A stretch of 64,000 nucleotides of DNA from Pseudodesulfovibrio indicus (GTDB lineage: Bacteria > Desulfobacterota > Desulfovibrionia > Desulfovibrionales > Desulfovibrionaceae), in contig NZ_CP014206.1 in assembly GCF_001563225.1 (NCBI RefSeq), positions 2,542,001 to 2,606,000 of the forward strand. Direction: 5' to 3'. The notes beneath the pieces were generated by a model. That model was not told the origin of the DNA, ran no database searches, and was given only the letters and a program-made list of their open reading frames with translations. This document shows, piece after piece, positions 35,321-44,186 of the stretch. The translations under genes and the position numbers were made by a program. Within the stretch, counting starts at the first letter, position 1. Every line of letters starts with the position of its first letter.

Positions 35321-35364
35321 ACCCGCCATCGGAACCGTCTTTTTCGGGACGGGCCGATGCGGGT
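35321..35364 (-). terminator. terminator of the TSUP gene
   Basis: On the minus strand, ACCCGC-ATCGG and CCGAT-GGCGGGT arms enclose an inner CCGTC/GACGG stem and are followed by TTTTTCTTT. It lies 35 bp past the TSUP stop codon. Confidence 0.75.
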
Positions 35365-35398
35365 CTCCGCCTGCCTTGAATCCGGGCCGTTGCGGTCG

Positions 35399-36121
35399 TC
35401 AGATGTTGCGGTAGAGAAGCATGCAGCCGAGCAGGAAGACCAGCACGAAGGCGAGCCTGCGATAGCCGTGGTCAGAGATGTGCTTGTATGCCTGGGTCCC
35501 GAGGTAGATGCCCAGGATCAGGGTGGGCAGGGACATTGCGTACAGGGAGAGCACCTCGCGGGTGATCATCCCGGACAGGGCGTGGGACAGGATGACCATG
35601 AGCCCGGAAATGGTGAAGTACAGGGCGAGGGTGGCCTTGGCCTTGTCCTTGGGCCAGGGCTGGATGGCCGTGTAGATGATCACCGGCGGGCCGCCCGCCC
35701 CGATGCTCGCGCTGAGCACGCCGCAGGCGAATCCGGCCAGAACCGTCACCGCGCGGCCCAGGTGCAGGGGCTTGGGCCGGACGATCAGCTGATGACTGGT
35801 GAAGGCGATCATGATCACGCCGAGCACGATGGACAGGGTCTGGGGCGAGACCTGCTTGAGCACGTACACGCCCAGCGGGATGCCGGGCAGGGTGGCCAGC
35901 AGCAGTGTGAAAATGCATTTGAGATCAATGTGATTGCGCAACCTGATGCTGAGGTAGAAGCTGATGATGACGGCCAACAGCACCATCAGCGGGATGCTGG
36001 TCTTGATGTTCAGGAAGAACCCCAGCAGCGGGAGCGCGATGAGGCCGAATCCGAAACCGGTCAGTCCCTGGACAAAGGCGGCGACGAGGACGATGGCGAT
36101 GATGGCGATGGATTCAGGCAT
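35399..36121 (-). CDS. TSUP-family (TauE/SafE) sulfite/sulfonate-type membrane exporter
   Basis: 240 residues, about seven to eight hydrophobic helices in the two-repeat TSUP arrangement: VAAFVQGLTGFGFGLIALPLL at the N terminus and FACGVLSASIGAGGPPVIIY at the second repeat. Family members export sulfite, sulfoacetate or related organosulfur anions, which would suit a sulfur-metabolising anaerobe, but the substrate is unproven. Single gene with its own terminator. Confidence 0.88.
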   Translation of the reverse strand: MPESIAIIAIVLVAAFVQGLTGFGFGLIALPLLGFFLNIKTSIPLMVLLAVIISFYLSIRLRNHIDLKCIFTLLLATLPGIPLGVYVLKQVSPQTLSIVLGVIMIAFTSHQLIVRPKPLHLGRAVTVLAGFACGVLSASIGAGGPPVIIYTAIQPWPKDKAKATLALYFTISGLMVILSHALSGMITREVLSLYAMSLPTLILGIYLGTQAYKHISDHGYRRLAFVLVFLLGCMLLYRNI

Positions 36122-36196
36122 GGACGGGTGGGTACTCTATTTGCCTCGGGCTGCCAACGGGAATGACGGTCCCGCCAAAAAATAGCGTGAAAACGG

Positions 36197-36226
36197 TTGC
36201 CACCAAAATGCCTCGCAGGGTATAGA
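36197..36226 (+). promoter_or_regulatory. predicted sigma-70 promoter for ferredoxin
   Basis: TTGCCA (36197-36202), 18-bp spacer, TATAGA (36221-36226), about 55 bp before the ferredoxin start. Matches are 5/6 and 4/6 to consensus. The downstream leader is AT-rich and ends in a strong GGAGG. Confidence 0.5.
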
Positions 36227-36257
36227 TAACGGCAAAAGTGAAACCATTTTTAACTAA

Positions 36258-36461
<204 letters not shown>

Positions 36462-36475
36462 CCGGCCCGACAGTC

Positions 36476-36507
36476 AAAAAAAAGACCGCCCATGGCGGTC
36501 TTTTTTT
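36476..36507. terminator. bidirectional terminator
   Basis: An A-rich left arm ending GACCGCC, CAT loop, then GGCGGTC plus seven Ts. It separates the convergent ferredoxin and DUF1499 genes and can act on both strands. Confidence 0.92.
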
Positions 36508-36525
36508 GCGCTCGGCAAAAGTCGT

Positions 36526-36972
36526 CTATTGCATGCCCGCGAAGATGACCCGCAGCTCTTCCATGCGGTCGCGGTTGTCGCTGAAGTCCAGGGTCTCGCC
36601 CCGGGAAACGGCATGCACTTCGACCACCCCGGCCTGCTCGTCGTAGTAGAACTCGGCATCGTCCATGGTGCGAAGAATGGAGCTCTTGAACTCCGCCCGC
36701 AGGTAGTTGCCCTCGGTCTCCAGCACCTTGCCGCCGAAGATGGACTCCACGGCGTTGCCCAGGTCGACCATGACCTTGTTGGCGTCTCCACGGGCCTGGA
36801 ACGGCTCGATGCGGTGTTTTTCGTTCGTGGCCTGGGAGGAGACGCAGTCCGCGCCTTCCTGACAAAGGGCGAAACGGCCCTGCTGCATGCCCAGGTCAGG
36901 GACCTTGCTGGAGCAGGCGATGAGCGCGAACAGGGCGGCAACGGACAGGATGAGCGGAAGTGTCTTTTTCAT
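36526..36972 (-). CDS. DUF1499-family lipoprotein
   Basis: 148 residues with a lipoprotein signal (MKKTLPLILSVAALFALIAC). The mature part has the DUF1499 pattern: CVSSQA, then HRIEPF, VESIFGGKVLETEGNYLRAEF and DDAEFYYDEQAGVVEVHAVSR. Function of the family is unknown. ATG 36972 is used rather than the TTG nine bases earlier. No strong ribosome-binding site is visible. Confidence 0.85.
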   Translation of the reverse strand: MKKTLPLILSVAALFALIACSSKVPDLGMQQGRFALCQEGADCVSSQATNEKHRIEPFQARGDANKVMVDLGNAVESIFGGKVLETEGNYLRAEFKSSILRTMDDAEFYYDEQAGVVEVHAVSRGETLDFSDNRDRMEELRVIFAGMQ

Positions 36973-37027
36973 GGTCGTCAATCTATTGTGAAATCGGGGA
37001 AAAAGGCAACCCCTTTCCCCACTGTGG

Positions 37028-37915
37028 TCAACGAGGACGGGTGGCCAGGGCCACGCCGCCGAATATGAGCACGAATCCGGCCCCGTGCACCAGGGTGATG
37101 GGCTTTCCGAGCAGGAAGAACGCCCCGATGCCGCTGAATACGGGGATGAAATACTGAAACAGGGCGGCGGTTCCCGGACCGATGATCATGATTGCGGAAT
37201 TCCAGAGAAAGAAGGCGGCCAGGGATGCGCCGATGCCGACGTAGAGCACGGCCCCGACAATGGCCGGCGTCACGGCCCAGGGAACGTGGAACTGCTGCTC
37301 GATCAGGGCGGCGGGAATGAGCGGGATCGCGCCGAGCAGGAAGGTCGCGCCGAGATAGGAGTTCCGGCTGATGGTGATCGGCTTGCGTTTGACCAGGATG
37401 GAGTAGATGGCCCACAGGAATCCGGCCAGGAGCATCCAGACGTCGCCCACCCGGAAGGTCAGATGGAGCAGGGTGTCCAGGGACCCTCGCGTGGCGATGG
37501 TCAGCATGCCGCAGATGGCGATGGCCAGTCCTGCGGCGCGGGCCGGGGATATCCGTTCCTTCAGAAAGATGCGCGCCAGGATGACCACGAAGACCGGTGT
37601 GGTGGACCCGAGCAGGGCCATGTTCACCGTATCCGTGGTCCTGGCGCTGACGTAGACCAGGGTGTTGAACAGGGTCACGCCGGTCAGGGCGGCGCCCGCT
37701 ATGGCCCACCGGTTGTCGAGGAGGGATTGCATGTCCCGCTGCATGCCCCGCCAGGCGAAGGGGACGAAGATCAGCGAGGCCGTGACCCAGCGCAGCGCGG
37801 CCAGGGTGATGGGCGGGATGTCCTCCACGAATCCGCTGGCGATGATGAAGTTGCCGGACCAGATGGTCACGGCCATGAGGGCGAAAAGGAATCCGGCAAC
37901 GCGGGAATCGGTCAT
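37028..37915 (-). CDS. EamA/DMT-family transporter
   Basis: 295 residues, ten hydrophobic helices in two EamA repeats (opening AGFLFALMAVTIWSGNFIIA; second repeat GDVWMLLAGFLWAIYSILVK). Drug/metabolite transporter superfamily, typically exporting amino acids or metabolites. The substrate cannot be inferred. Start at ATG 37915; the open frame extends further upstream but overlaps the neighbouring gene. Confidence 0.88.
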   Translation of the reverse strand: MTDSRVAGFLFALMAVTIWSGNFIIASGFVEDIPPITLAALRWVTASLIFVPFAWRGMQRDMQSLLDNRWAIAGAALTGVTLFNTLVYVSARTTDTVNMALLGSTTPVFVVILARIFLKERISPARAAGLAIAICGMLTIATRGSLDTLLHLTFRVGDVWMLLAGFLWAIYSILVKRKPITISRNSYLGATFLLGAIPLIPAALIEQQFHVPWAVTPAIVGAVLYVGIGASLAAFFLWNSAIMIIGPGTAALFQYFIPVFSGIGAFFLLGKPITLVHGAGFVLIFGGVALATRPR

Positions 37916-37947
37916 GGGGAGGTCCTGGTCGTTGGAATGCGTTGGGG

Positions 37948-38271
37948 CTAGGGGATGGCCGGTGCGCGGAACCAGCCGTACAGGGCTAGGTCGATGCGGC
38001 CGCTTCGGTTGAACTCCACGCCTTCGTCTATTAGGAGGCGCTTCTGGAGATCGCCGCCCTGCATGGGGTCGAGGGAGATTCGCCCTTCGCGGTTCACGAC
38101 CCGGTGCCAGGGCAATCCCTCGGTGCGCGAGCAGGAATGCAGCACCCGAGCCACCTGACGCGCGCCCCGGCGGTTGCCCGCCATGGCGGCCACGTCGCCG
38201 TAGGTCGAGACCTTGCCCCAGGGAATGGACAGGATGGCGTCGATGGTTTTTCTGGTGAACGCGGACTGCAT
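37948..38271 (-). CDS. alkyltransferase-like protein (ATL, MGMT-related, no active Cys)
   Basis: 107 residues matching the C-terminal DNA-binding domain of O6-alkylguanine transferases: IPWGKVSTYGDVAAMAGNRR and the Arg finger RQVARVLH. The acceptor-Cys motif PCHRV reads PWHRVV, with Trp replacing Cys at about residue 67. That substitution defines ATL proteins (E. coli Atl, S. pombe Atl1), which bind alkylated guanine and recruit nucleotide excision repair. Start taken at ATG 38271; a TTG at 38307 is possible but has no ribosome-binding site. Confidence 0.9.
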   Translation of the reverse strand: MQSAFTRKTIDAILSIPWGKVSTYGDVAAMAGNRRGARQVARVLHSCSRTEGLPWHRVVNREGRISLDPMQGGDLQKRLLIDEGVEFNRSGRIDLALYGWFRAPAIP

Positions 38272-38316
38272 GGCTTCCTGATAAATCGCAACCCCCTGCC
38301 GAAGCAAGGGTGGTGA

Positions 38317-39027
38317 TCAGAAGAGTCGCACCCAAAGGGCGGACAGGGGCATGACCAGCAGCAGGGCCGGGATCATGCCCGCAACCGGGAACTGCTTGAT
38401 GCCGCAGATGCGGAATCCCGTGGCCAGCATGATCAGCCCGCCGCAGGCCGAGAAGTCGGCCAGCATGTCAGGGGTGGTCAGGGGCAGGATCAGGGACGAG
38501 AGGTAATAGAGCAGGGCCTGGACCGTCAGCTGGGGGATGACCAGGATGCCCACCGAGAGCCCCATGGTGGAGGCGAAGATGGGGGCCGTGAACAGATCGA
38601 GGATGGCCTTGACGATGAGCAGGGTGGGATCGCCGGTCATGCCCTCGCTCATGGCGCCGTAGATGCCGGTGCCGCTCAGGCAGAAGAGGACCAGCAGGGC
38701 CACGAACTTGTCCAGGAATTCCTCCTGAGACAGGTCTCCGGTGGGCCGGACGATCTTGTCGATGACCTTGCGCGTCTTGCCAGCGCCCTTCTGGATCAGG
38801 GATTCGAGTTGGATGAGTTCGCCCAGGACCGAGCCGACCACCAGGGCCAGGACCACCGGGGCCAGGAATTTGACCTTGACGATCATGGCCACGCCCAGCC
38901 CCATGGAGGCGCAACCGAAGACCATGGGCATCTTGACCCGCAGGTTCAAGCTCAGTTTGGGGCCGAGAAGCGCCCCGGCCGCGCTGCCTGCGATCAGCGC
39001 GGCACCGTTGACGAGAGGACCGATCAT
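38317..39027 (-). CDS. DUF554-family (YdfK/YqgA-like) membrane protein
   Basis: 236 residues, about seven hydrophobic helices. IGPLVNGAALIAGSAAGALLG at the start and FVALLVLFCLSGTGIYGAMSEGMTGD in the middle are the family landmarks. Putative membrane protein of unknown function. ATG 39027 chosen over a TTG two codons upstream. Confidence 0.85.
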   Translation of the reverse strand: MIGPLVNGAALIAGSAAGALLGPKLSLNLRVKMPMVFGCASMGLGVAMIVKVKFLAPVVLALVVGSVLGELIQLESLIQKGAGKTRKVIDKIVRPTGDLSQEEFLDKFVALLVLFCLSGTGIYGAMSEGMTGDPTLLIVKAILDLFTAPIFASTMGLSVGILVIPQLTVQALLYYLSSLILPLTTPDMLADFSACGGLIMLATGFRICGIKQFPVAGMIPALLLVMPLSALWVRLF

Positions 39028-39110
39028 GAACAAATCCTTATTTCGGCCGCCGGTCGGCGTCCGTTATTGGCGTGAGTGAAAAGAGAAGACGCGCCCCCGG
39101 CAGGGAGGCG

Positions 39111-39428
39111 CTAGCCGTCCGAGGTGAAGCCGAACTCGATCTCCGACCTGGTGTAGAACACGCGGAGGTTGCTCTCGGCGCACCGGGTCAGGAGCGCGTC
39201 GCATTCCTCGCCGGTCAGGGCCAGGGCCACCTGTACGGGCGGGTCGTCGAGGTCGAAGAAGTTGTCGGAATGGAACCGGCCGTCGTGCCCGAATCCCTCC
39301 CGGCCCGAGAACAGGGTCGCGCCGCGCACGCCGATCGCCCGGGCCGCCTCGACGATCCATGTGGCTATGGGCATGCCTTCGTGCTCGCGGCTCTGCTGGG
39401 TGAAAAAGGTAATGAAATATCCTTGCAT
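39111..39428 (-). CDS. DUF190-family protein
   Basis: 105-residue soluble protein. GYFITFFTQQSREHEGMPIATWIVEAARAIGVRGATLFSG matches the small ferredoxin-like, PII-related DUF190 fold, often found near ion-channel genes. Here the neighbours are a DUF554 protein and a ZIP transporter. No signal peptide or catalytic motif. Function unknown. Confidence 0.8.
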   Translation of the reverse strand: MQGYFITFFTQQSREHEGMPIATWIVEAARAIGVRGATLFSGREGFGHDGRFHSDNFFDLDDPPVQVALALTGEECDALLTRCAESNLRVFYTRSEIEFGFTSDG

Positions 39429-39612
39429 CGCATCAATCTCCGATGGCTTTCGTCTCCGTCCGCACGGACAGGTTGTCGGATGGCTCCGCGGGTGGTGTCC
39501 CGCTTCGGTGACTTGAGGCTACACCCGGCAGTGGCCGGACTCAACGAAAAACTTGAGGGCTGGGATGGTCGAATGCAACAGTCTGAGAGTAAAGAGCTTT
39601 ATGGCGTGAATC

Positions 39613-40422
39613 CTAGCCGAGCGCCACATCCAGGGCCATCATCAGGGTGAAGCCGGAGACCACGCCCATGGTCGCCAGGTCGCCGTTGCCCGAGGCCTGG
39701 GACTCCGGGATGACCTCTTCCACGACCACGAAGATCATGGCTCCGGCGGCAAAGGCCAGGGCGTAGGGCAGCACGGGGCGCATGAACAGCACCGCCGCCG
39801 CGCCGAGCACCGCGGCCACGGGCTCGACCATGCCGGACGCCTGGCCGTAGAGGAACGCCTTCATGCGCGACATGCCCTCGCGGCGCAGGGGAACCGAGAC
39901 CGCCGTGCCTTCGGGAAAGTTCTGGATGCCGATGCCGAGGGCCAGGGACACGGCCCCGGCCAGGCTGGCGGAATCGAGCCCGGCGGCCACCGCGCCGAAG
40001 GCGACGCCCACGGCCAGCCCCTCCGGGATGTTGTGCAGGGTGATGGCGGTGACCAGCAGGGTGCTGCGCTGCCAGCTGGTCTTCACGCCTTCGGCCTCTG
40101 ACATGGGCGCGTTCAGGTGCAGGTGGGGCAGGAAGACGTCCACCAGGCGCAGGAAGGCCGCGCCCAGCACGAACCCCACTGCGGCGGGGACAAAGGACCA
40201 TGTGCCCAAGTCGCCGCTCATCTCGATGGCCGGGGCGAGCAGGGACCAGTAGCTGGCGGCCATCATCACGCCCCCGGCGAACCCCAGCATGACGTCCAGC
40301 ATTTTCTTGGAGAAATCCTTGGCCAGGAACACCAGGGCGGCGCCCATGGCGGTCACCCCCCAGGTGAAGAGGGTGGCCAGAAAGGCCTGGAATATGGCGT
40401 TCTGTTCCGCAAACCACTGCAT
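39613..40422 (-). CDS. ZIP-family divalent metal transporter (GufA/ZupT-like)
   Basis: 269 residues, eight predicted helices. The metal-path motifs are present: [22 protein letters not shown] in helix IV and [19 protein letters not shown] in helix V. Uptake of zinc or other divalent metals is expected. Transcribed towards the DUF190 gene with a gap of 184 bp, so it may be a separate unit. Confidence 0.9.
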   Translation of the reverse strand: MQWFAEQNAIFQAFLATLFTWGVTAMGAALVFLAKDFSKKMLDVMLGFAGGVMMAASYWSLLAPAIEMSGDLGTWSFVPAAVGFVLGAAFLRLVDVFLPHLHLNAPMSEAEGVKTSWQRSTLLVTAITLHNIPEGLAVGVAFGAVAAGLDSASLAGAVSLALGIGIQNFPEGTAVSVPLRREGMSRMKAFLYGQASGMVEPVAAVLGAAAVLFMRPVLPYALAFAAGAMIFVVVEEVIPESQASGNGDLATMGVVSGFTLMMALDVALG

Positions 40423-40609
40423 TCGTTACGGCTCCTTCCGGGTGGTGTGTCGATTGGGAAACCCTATCCGAAAGAGACGGCCGTCGTCTATACACTATCG
40501 ATCCGGCGCGGAATAGGGCGGGCAGCGCGCCGAATGAAACGGACTACGGTTCGAGGCGCACCTTCCGCGCCGTGCCTTAGCCGGGTTTCCGGTTGTTTCG
40601 GGTCCCGGC

Positions 40610-41119
40610 CTAGGGGAACCGGGCCGGAATCGTGTACACCCAGTCCCGCTCCTCTACCGGGACGTGGCAGTCTATGCATTCGTTTTCCACGGAAACGTCC
40701 GCGCCGTAGGGCTTGAGTTCCGGGCCAAGCCACCGAGCCCAGCCCCAACCGGTTCCGTTCCCGGCGTACTTCGCCGCGTCCTTGTGCATGAATTCGACGT
40801 GCACCAGCTTGTCCGGGACGATGGCGTCGGGCCAGGCCTCTTCGGGCCTTTCCTTCCACACGACCTTGGCGAGCACGGCTCCGTCGGGCCACGGGTCGGT
40901 CTTTCCGCCGCGCGCCGCCTCGACGGCGATGTCGTTGCCCAGGATCACTCTCAGGGTGTGATTGTCCACGCGATGCGAAACGGAAATCACCGGCCAGTTC
41001 TCAAAGCCTTCGGGGATGGTCATCCCGTTGGGGGAGGGCGCGGTCATGCCCCCGGCCCAGGCAATGGAAGCGGCCAGCAGGAGCAGGGCCAATGCCGACA
41101 GACGAGCGGTTCTTTTCAT
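40610..41119 (-). CDS. cytochrome P460-family protein
   Basis: 169 residues with a cleavable signal peptide (ends AWAGG). The mature protein has the P460 pattern: FENWPVISVSHRVDNHTLRVILGND, then DGAVLAKVVWKE, and a single c-type haem motif CIDCH near the C terminus (about 154-158). Periplasmic. Family members bind haem cross-linked to Lys or act as cytochrome c'-beta; activities on hydroxylamine or NO are known. GGAGG precedes ATG 41119. Confidence 0.85.
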   Translation of the reverse strand: MKRTARLSALALLLLAASIAWAGGMTAPSPNGMTIPEGFENWPVISVSHRVDNHTLRVILGNDIAVEAARGGKTDPWPDGAVLAKVVWKERPEEAWPDAIVPDKLVHVEFMHKDAAKYAGNGTGWGWARWLGPELKPYGADVSVENECIDCHVPVEERDWVYTIPARFP

Positions 41120-41192
41120 TCGAATTCCTCCGTGGGTTGTTTCGAGCAAAAGGCCCAGACTGCGCGCGGACGGAATGGCGGCGGGCCGAGGG

Positions 41193-41447
41193 CTACCTGT
41201 GCAGCCGCTCGCCTTCGCTCTTGGGTGGTTGCTCGCCGTCCACCAGCAGATAGCGCGTCTCCCACCGTTTGAGCATGGTCACCAGCACGATGAGGTTGTC
41301 GTTGAGCCTGGTGGTCTCCTCCTTGGTCGCCTTGGTCCATTTCCAGACGAAGAGCGGTGCCAAGGCAAGGAAGAGACACAGGACGAGAGACAGCAGGGAA
41401 AGGGCCAGCCAAATGACGCCGCCGGACGCGGCCACAAGGTTTTCCAT
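41193..41447 (-). CDS. small single-pass membrane protein, function unknown
   Basis: 84 residues: one long hydrophobic helix (about 8-35, SGGVIWLALSLLSLVLCLFL), then a basic, helical cytoplasmic tail with KATKEETTRLNDNLIVLVTMLKR that could form a coiled coil. GGAGAAG precedes ATG 41447. It lies 73 bp downstream of nothing recognisable and upstream of the P460 gene on the same strand, so the two may be co-transcribed. Family not recognised. Confidence 0.7.
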   Translation of the reverse strand: MENLVAASGGVIWLALSLLSLVLCLFLALAPLFVWKWTKATKEETTRLNDNLIVLVTMLKRWETRYLLVDGEQPPKSEGERLHR

Positions 41448-42150
41448 GTCTTCTCCGGGCCGGACGGGCCTGCGGGCGCGCGTCGAGGCCGGCCGTGGAG
41501 CAGCGGGCAGCCTATCTTCACCGGAAAGAATATACTCTATCCGAATTCGAATGCAAAGAAACACTTTGTGCGGCTGCCCGATCATTCCAGTGAAAAGGGA
41601 ATGGTCTCAAACAGTTGTTTCGCGTCTCATGTCACCGGCAGTTGATATCAATCGGATCAGCCGGTTAGTAAATGTGCCGCGTTTCACAATTGGCGTTTGA
41701 CATGCCATTTGAGTTTCTGTAGTTGAACTCTCCCGGCGCGGTTGGTTATTCCGTCTGCGCCGTTTTGCAGAGAGGGTTTTCGGGATTTGTGATCCGCTCG
41801 TTCCAATCGAACCACGGCATGGGAAAAATGGAACAAGCGGGGCTGACAGGCTCCCCGGAACGAATGGGTTTGGTTGCGCGGACAGGTGTTGCGGATGTCC
41901 GACGGCAAACCCGGAGTACCCCTCGGGAGGTTGCGATCCTTCCTTCTCTGCCGCGAAAACGAACCGGTTCGCCCCCGTTTTCGCACGTTCGTTGAGGAAT
42001 CGTCTCTGTCCGAACGGAAGACGCGAGCTCTCTCCGGCGGTCCGGCTGGACCGTCGAGGGCCGTCAATGTCCTGCGCCGTGTGTCGGCATGCCGCAAGGA
42101 AGGGCGAACGTTGATCTCGACCGGATATCCGGTCTGAATCTTTTATCAAA
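41448..42150. other. ~700-bp stretch without a recognisable gene
   Basis: Open frames here are low-complexity Arg/Pro/Ser-rich and overlap on both strands without ribosome-binding sites or homology that I recognise. Features seen: a perfect TTGACA at 41697-41702 with only a weak -10, a GGTCC-GGCT-GGACC hairpin near 42040, and a 16-bp palindrome at 42119-42134. It could hold a non-coding RNA or gene remnants. Confidence 0.5.
42119..42134. promoter_or_regulatory. 16-bp palindrome before the TSCPD gene
   Basis: GACCGGATATCCGGTC is a perfect palindrome ending 16 bp before the ATG at 42151. The position suits a repressor operator. No cognate regulator is adjacent. Confidence 0.4.
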
Positions 42151-42477
42151 ATGGATTGTATAGACATGGAAAATCTACAAGTGGCCCCCATGGTCCGCAC
42201 CCACTCCCTTCGCAACAAGGTCGAACATTTCGTTCCCGAAGCCAACGTCTGCACCAAGGAAATCGATTTCGTGGTGGACAACGGCTCCATCGACTACGTC
42301 CACTTCGCCGGAGGTTGCGAGGGCAATCTCAAGGCCATCGCCTCCATGATCGAGGGCATGAACGTGGACTTCGTCATCGACCGCTTCAGCGGCATCACCT
42401 GCGGCTCCAAGTCCACCTCCTGCGTGGACCAGTTCTGCCAGGCCCTGACCGAGTACCTGGGCAAGAACAAGCGGTAG
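42151..42477 (+). CDS. TSCPD-domain protein (TIGR03905-like)
   Basis: 108 residues. CTKEIDFVVDNGSIDYVHFAGGCEGNLKAI and the C-terminal ITCGSKSTSCVDQ match the stand-alone TSCPD domain; the same domain occurs at the end of some ribonucleotide reductases. Four conserved cysteines suggest metal binding. No clear ribosome-binding site; an alternative ATG lies at 42166. Biological role unknown. Confidence 0.85.
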   Translation: MDCIDMENLQVAPMVRTHSLRNKVEHFVPEANVCTKEIDFVVDNGSIDYVHFAGGCEGNLKAIASMIEGMNVDFVIDRFSGITCGSKSTSCVDQFCQALTEYLGKNKR

Positions 42478-42518
42478 CCCCCGCCGTCCCCGGTGTCGGC
42501 CGGGAACATGAAACGACA

Positions 42519-42555
42519 AAGCCCCGAATCCGGCGATTCGGGGCTTCTTTTTTTT
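42519..42555 (+). terminator. terminator after the TSCPD gene
   Basis: AAGCCCCGAATC - CGGC - GATTCGGGGCTT, a perfect 12-bp stem, then C and a run of eight or nine Ts. Confidence 0.92.
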
Positions 42556-42688
42556 GATCGGGTGCGTTCATCGCGTTTCAGGCATCGACCGGGAGCAAAG
42601 CCCGCAAACGGGCCGAATCCCCTATTGACCTGCCCGGGGCAGGGGAATAGCCTCCCTTGCACAAACTTCCCCATCGTAAAGGAAAACG

Positions 42689-43063
42689 ATGTCGGTCAGC
42701 TACTCCATAGATAATATGGGCGATCACCTGTGCGTGACGGTTCAGGGCGTCATCTCCAAGAAGGACGACGCGCTGGAGTTCGGCATTTCCTTTCGGCAGA
42801 AGGCGGAGGAGCTTGGTCTGAAGCGCATCCTGATCGATTGCCGACAGGCCCGAATCGAGCTCAGTTATTTCGAATCGGTGCAGTTGGCGAAGCACATCGA
42901 AAGCTCGGGGTTTATCTTCCAGGGAAACAGGATCGCCCACCTGATAGCCCCGGAACAGGTTCGCCTCTTCGCCGACTACAAAACTCCCGCCGCCAATCGC
43001 GGATTTTTCTTCGAATTCTTTACCGACCAAGACAAAGCGCTGGCCTGGCTGCTCAAGGACTAG
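42689..43063 (+). CDS. STAS/SpoIIAA-like protein, function unknown
   Basis: 124 residues with alternating strand/helix pattern: GDHLCVTVQGVISKKDDALEF, then LKRILIDCRQARIELSYFESVQLAKH and ending in a KALAWLLKD helix. This resembles STAS/SpoIIAA-like domains used in partner-binding or sensory proteins. AAAGGAA precedes the ATG. No operon partner: it converges on an SDR gene. Confidence 0.65.
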   Translation: MSVSYSIDNMGDHLCVTVQGVISKKDDALEFGISFRQKAEELGLKRILIDCRQARIELSYFESVQLAKHIESSGFIFQGNRIAHLIAPEQVRLFADYKTPAANRGFFFEFFTDQDKALAWLLKD

Positions 43064-43102
43064 GTCGGCCCGCCGCCGGACGCCCTGGCTTTCCGCGCCG
43101 GA

Positions 43103-43930
43103 TCAGAGCTTGCGGATCAGCTTGTGGAGACCCTTCTCGCGGTCCAGGACGGCGTCCAGGATCATGGCCACCAGGCCGCGCAGGACGAACAATGGCACCC
43201 AGCGGCGGGGGACGATGATGCGCGGCGCGCGGCGCTCGACGCCCCTGACCACGGCCTCGGCCACGGTTTCGGGCGTGATGGCGTATTTGAGGGGGCCGGG
43301 AAAGGCGAGGCGCTGAAGGCGGGTGGCGATGCGATTGCCGCCCAGTGCCGGAGAAGCGAGCCGGGTCTGCACCCAGCCGGGGATCAGGACGCCCGCCGTG
43401 GCCCCGGACCCGGCCAGCTCGCCGCGCAGGGACCGGCCGAGCATCTCGATTCCGGCCTTGGACACGGCGTAGGGCGCGGCGGTGGTCCCGTTCATGAAGG
43501 CGTAGATGGACGAGGCGAGCAGGATATGCCCGCCGCTTTGCAGGATGTGCGGCAGGCACGGCTTGACCGTCCGGTACGCGCCCATCAGGTTGACCTCCAG
43601 GACCCGCTCGAACTCGGCCCGGCCCATGTTGGCCACGGTGGCGGGCTCGTTGACGATCCCCGCATTGGCAAAGACCATGTCCAGCCGCCCGAACCGCTCC
43701 AAACCCTCGCGCACCGCGCGCTCCATCACCTCGGCGTCGGTCACGTCCGCCGCCAGGCAGAGCACGTCCCCGCCCAACGAATCGGCCAGCCGCTCGCACG
43801 CAGCCGACTCCAGATCGACCAATACCAGCCGCCCGCCCCGCGCGTGCAAGGCCTCGGCCACAGCCTTCCCGATCCCGTTCCCCGCCCCGGTGATCAGGAT
43901 GACCTTGTTCTCAATGGAAAATGCAGACAT
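43103..43930 (-). CDS. short-chain dehydrogenase/reductase (SDR)
   Basis: 275 residues, classical SDR. The NAD(P)-binding GAGNGIGKAVAEAL is near residues 15-28, NAG near 90, and the catalytic Ser and YxxxK appear as SSIYAFMNGTTAAPYAVSKAG. The C terminus carries a hydrophobic segment (VPLFVLRGLVAMILDAVL), suggesting membrane association. Substrate unknown. ATG 43930 chosen because it opens the conserved domain. Confidence 0.9.
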   Translation of the reverse strand: MSAFSIENKVILITGAGNGIGKAVAEALHARGGRLVLVDLESAACERLADSLGGDVLCLAADVTDAEVMERAVREGLERFGRLDMVFANAGIVNEPATVANMGRAEFERVLEVNLMGAYRTVKPCLPHILQSGGHILLASSIYAFMNGTTAAPYAVSKAGIEMLGRSLRGELAGSGATAGVLIPGWVQTRLASPALGGNRIATRLQRLAFPGPLKYAITPETVAEAVVRGVERRAPRIIVPRRWVPLFVLRGLVAMILDAVLDREKGLHKLIRKL

Positions 43931-44186
43931 GCGGCAGATTCGCACCTGAGGGACGGATGATCAACCCCTTTGTGCGGGGGGGGAGGGGAAAAGATGTTGG
44001 AGCAACGTCGGAAGGTGGTTCGTGCGTTGTAAAATTCTGGAGTTACAGGGTTTTGAGGGTGGTGGCTGGGTTTTTCTTCCGCATGCGTAAACTCATGGTT
44101 TGTATTCGTAAATAATACTAAAAGTCCTAGATATTGCGATCGCAACACTTGCTGAGTCGGAACTATCGGGGTATGTGTTGTTAAAT

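Noticed and set aside
41607-42290. Minus-strand 137-227-codon frames in the gap before the TSCPD gene
   Set aside because: Arg/Ser-rich, no ribosome-binding site, overlapping frames on both strands, and overlap with the TSCPD gene start.
42151-42477. TSCPD gene as a broken end of a ribonucleotide reductase
   Set aside because: It is a complete small protein of normal stand-alone length, and no reductase remnants lie upstream.
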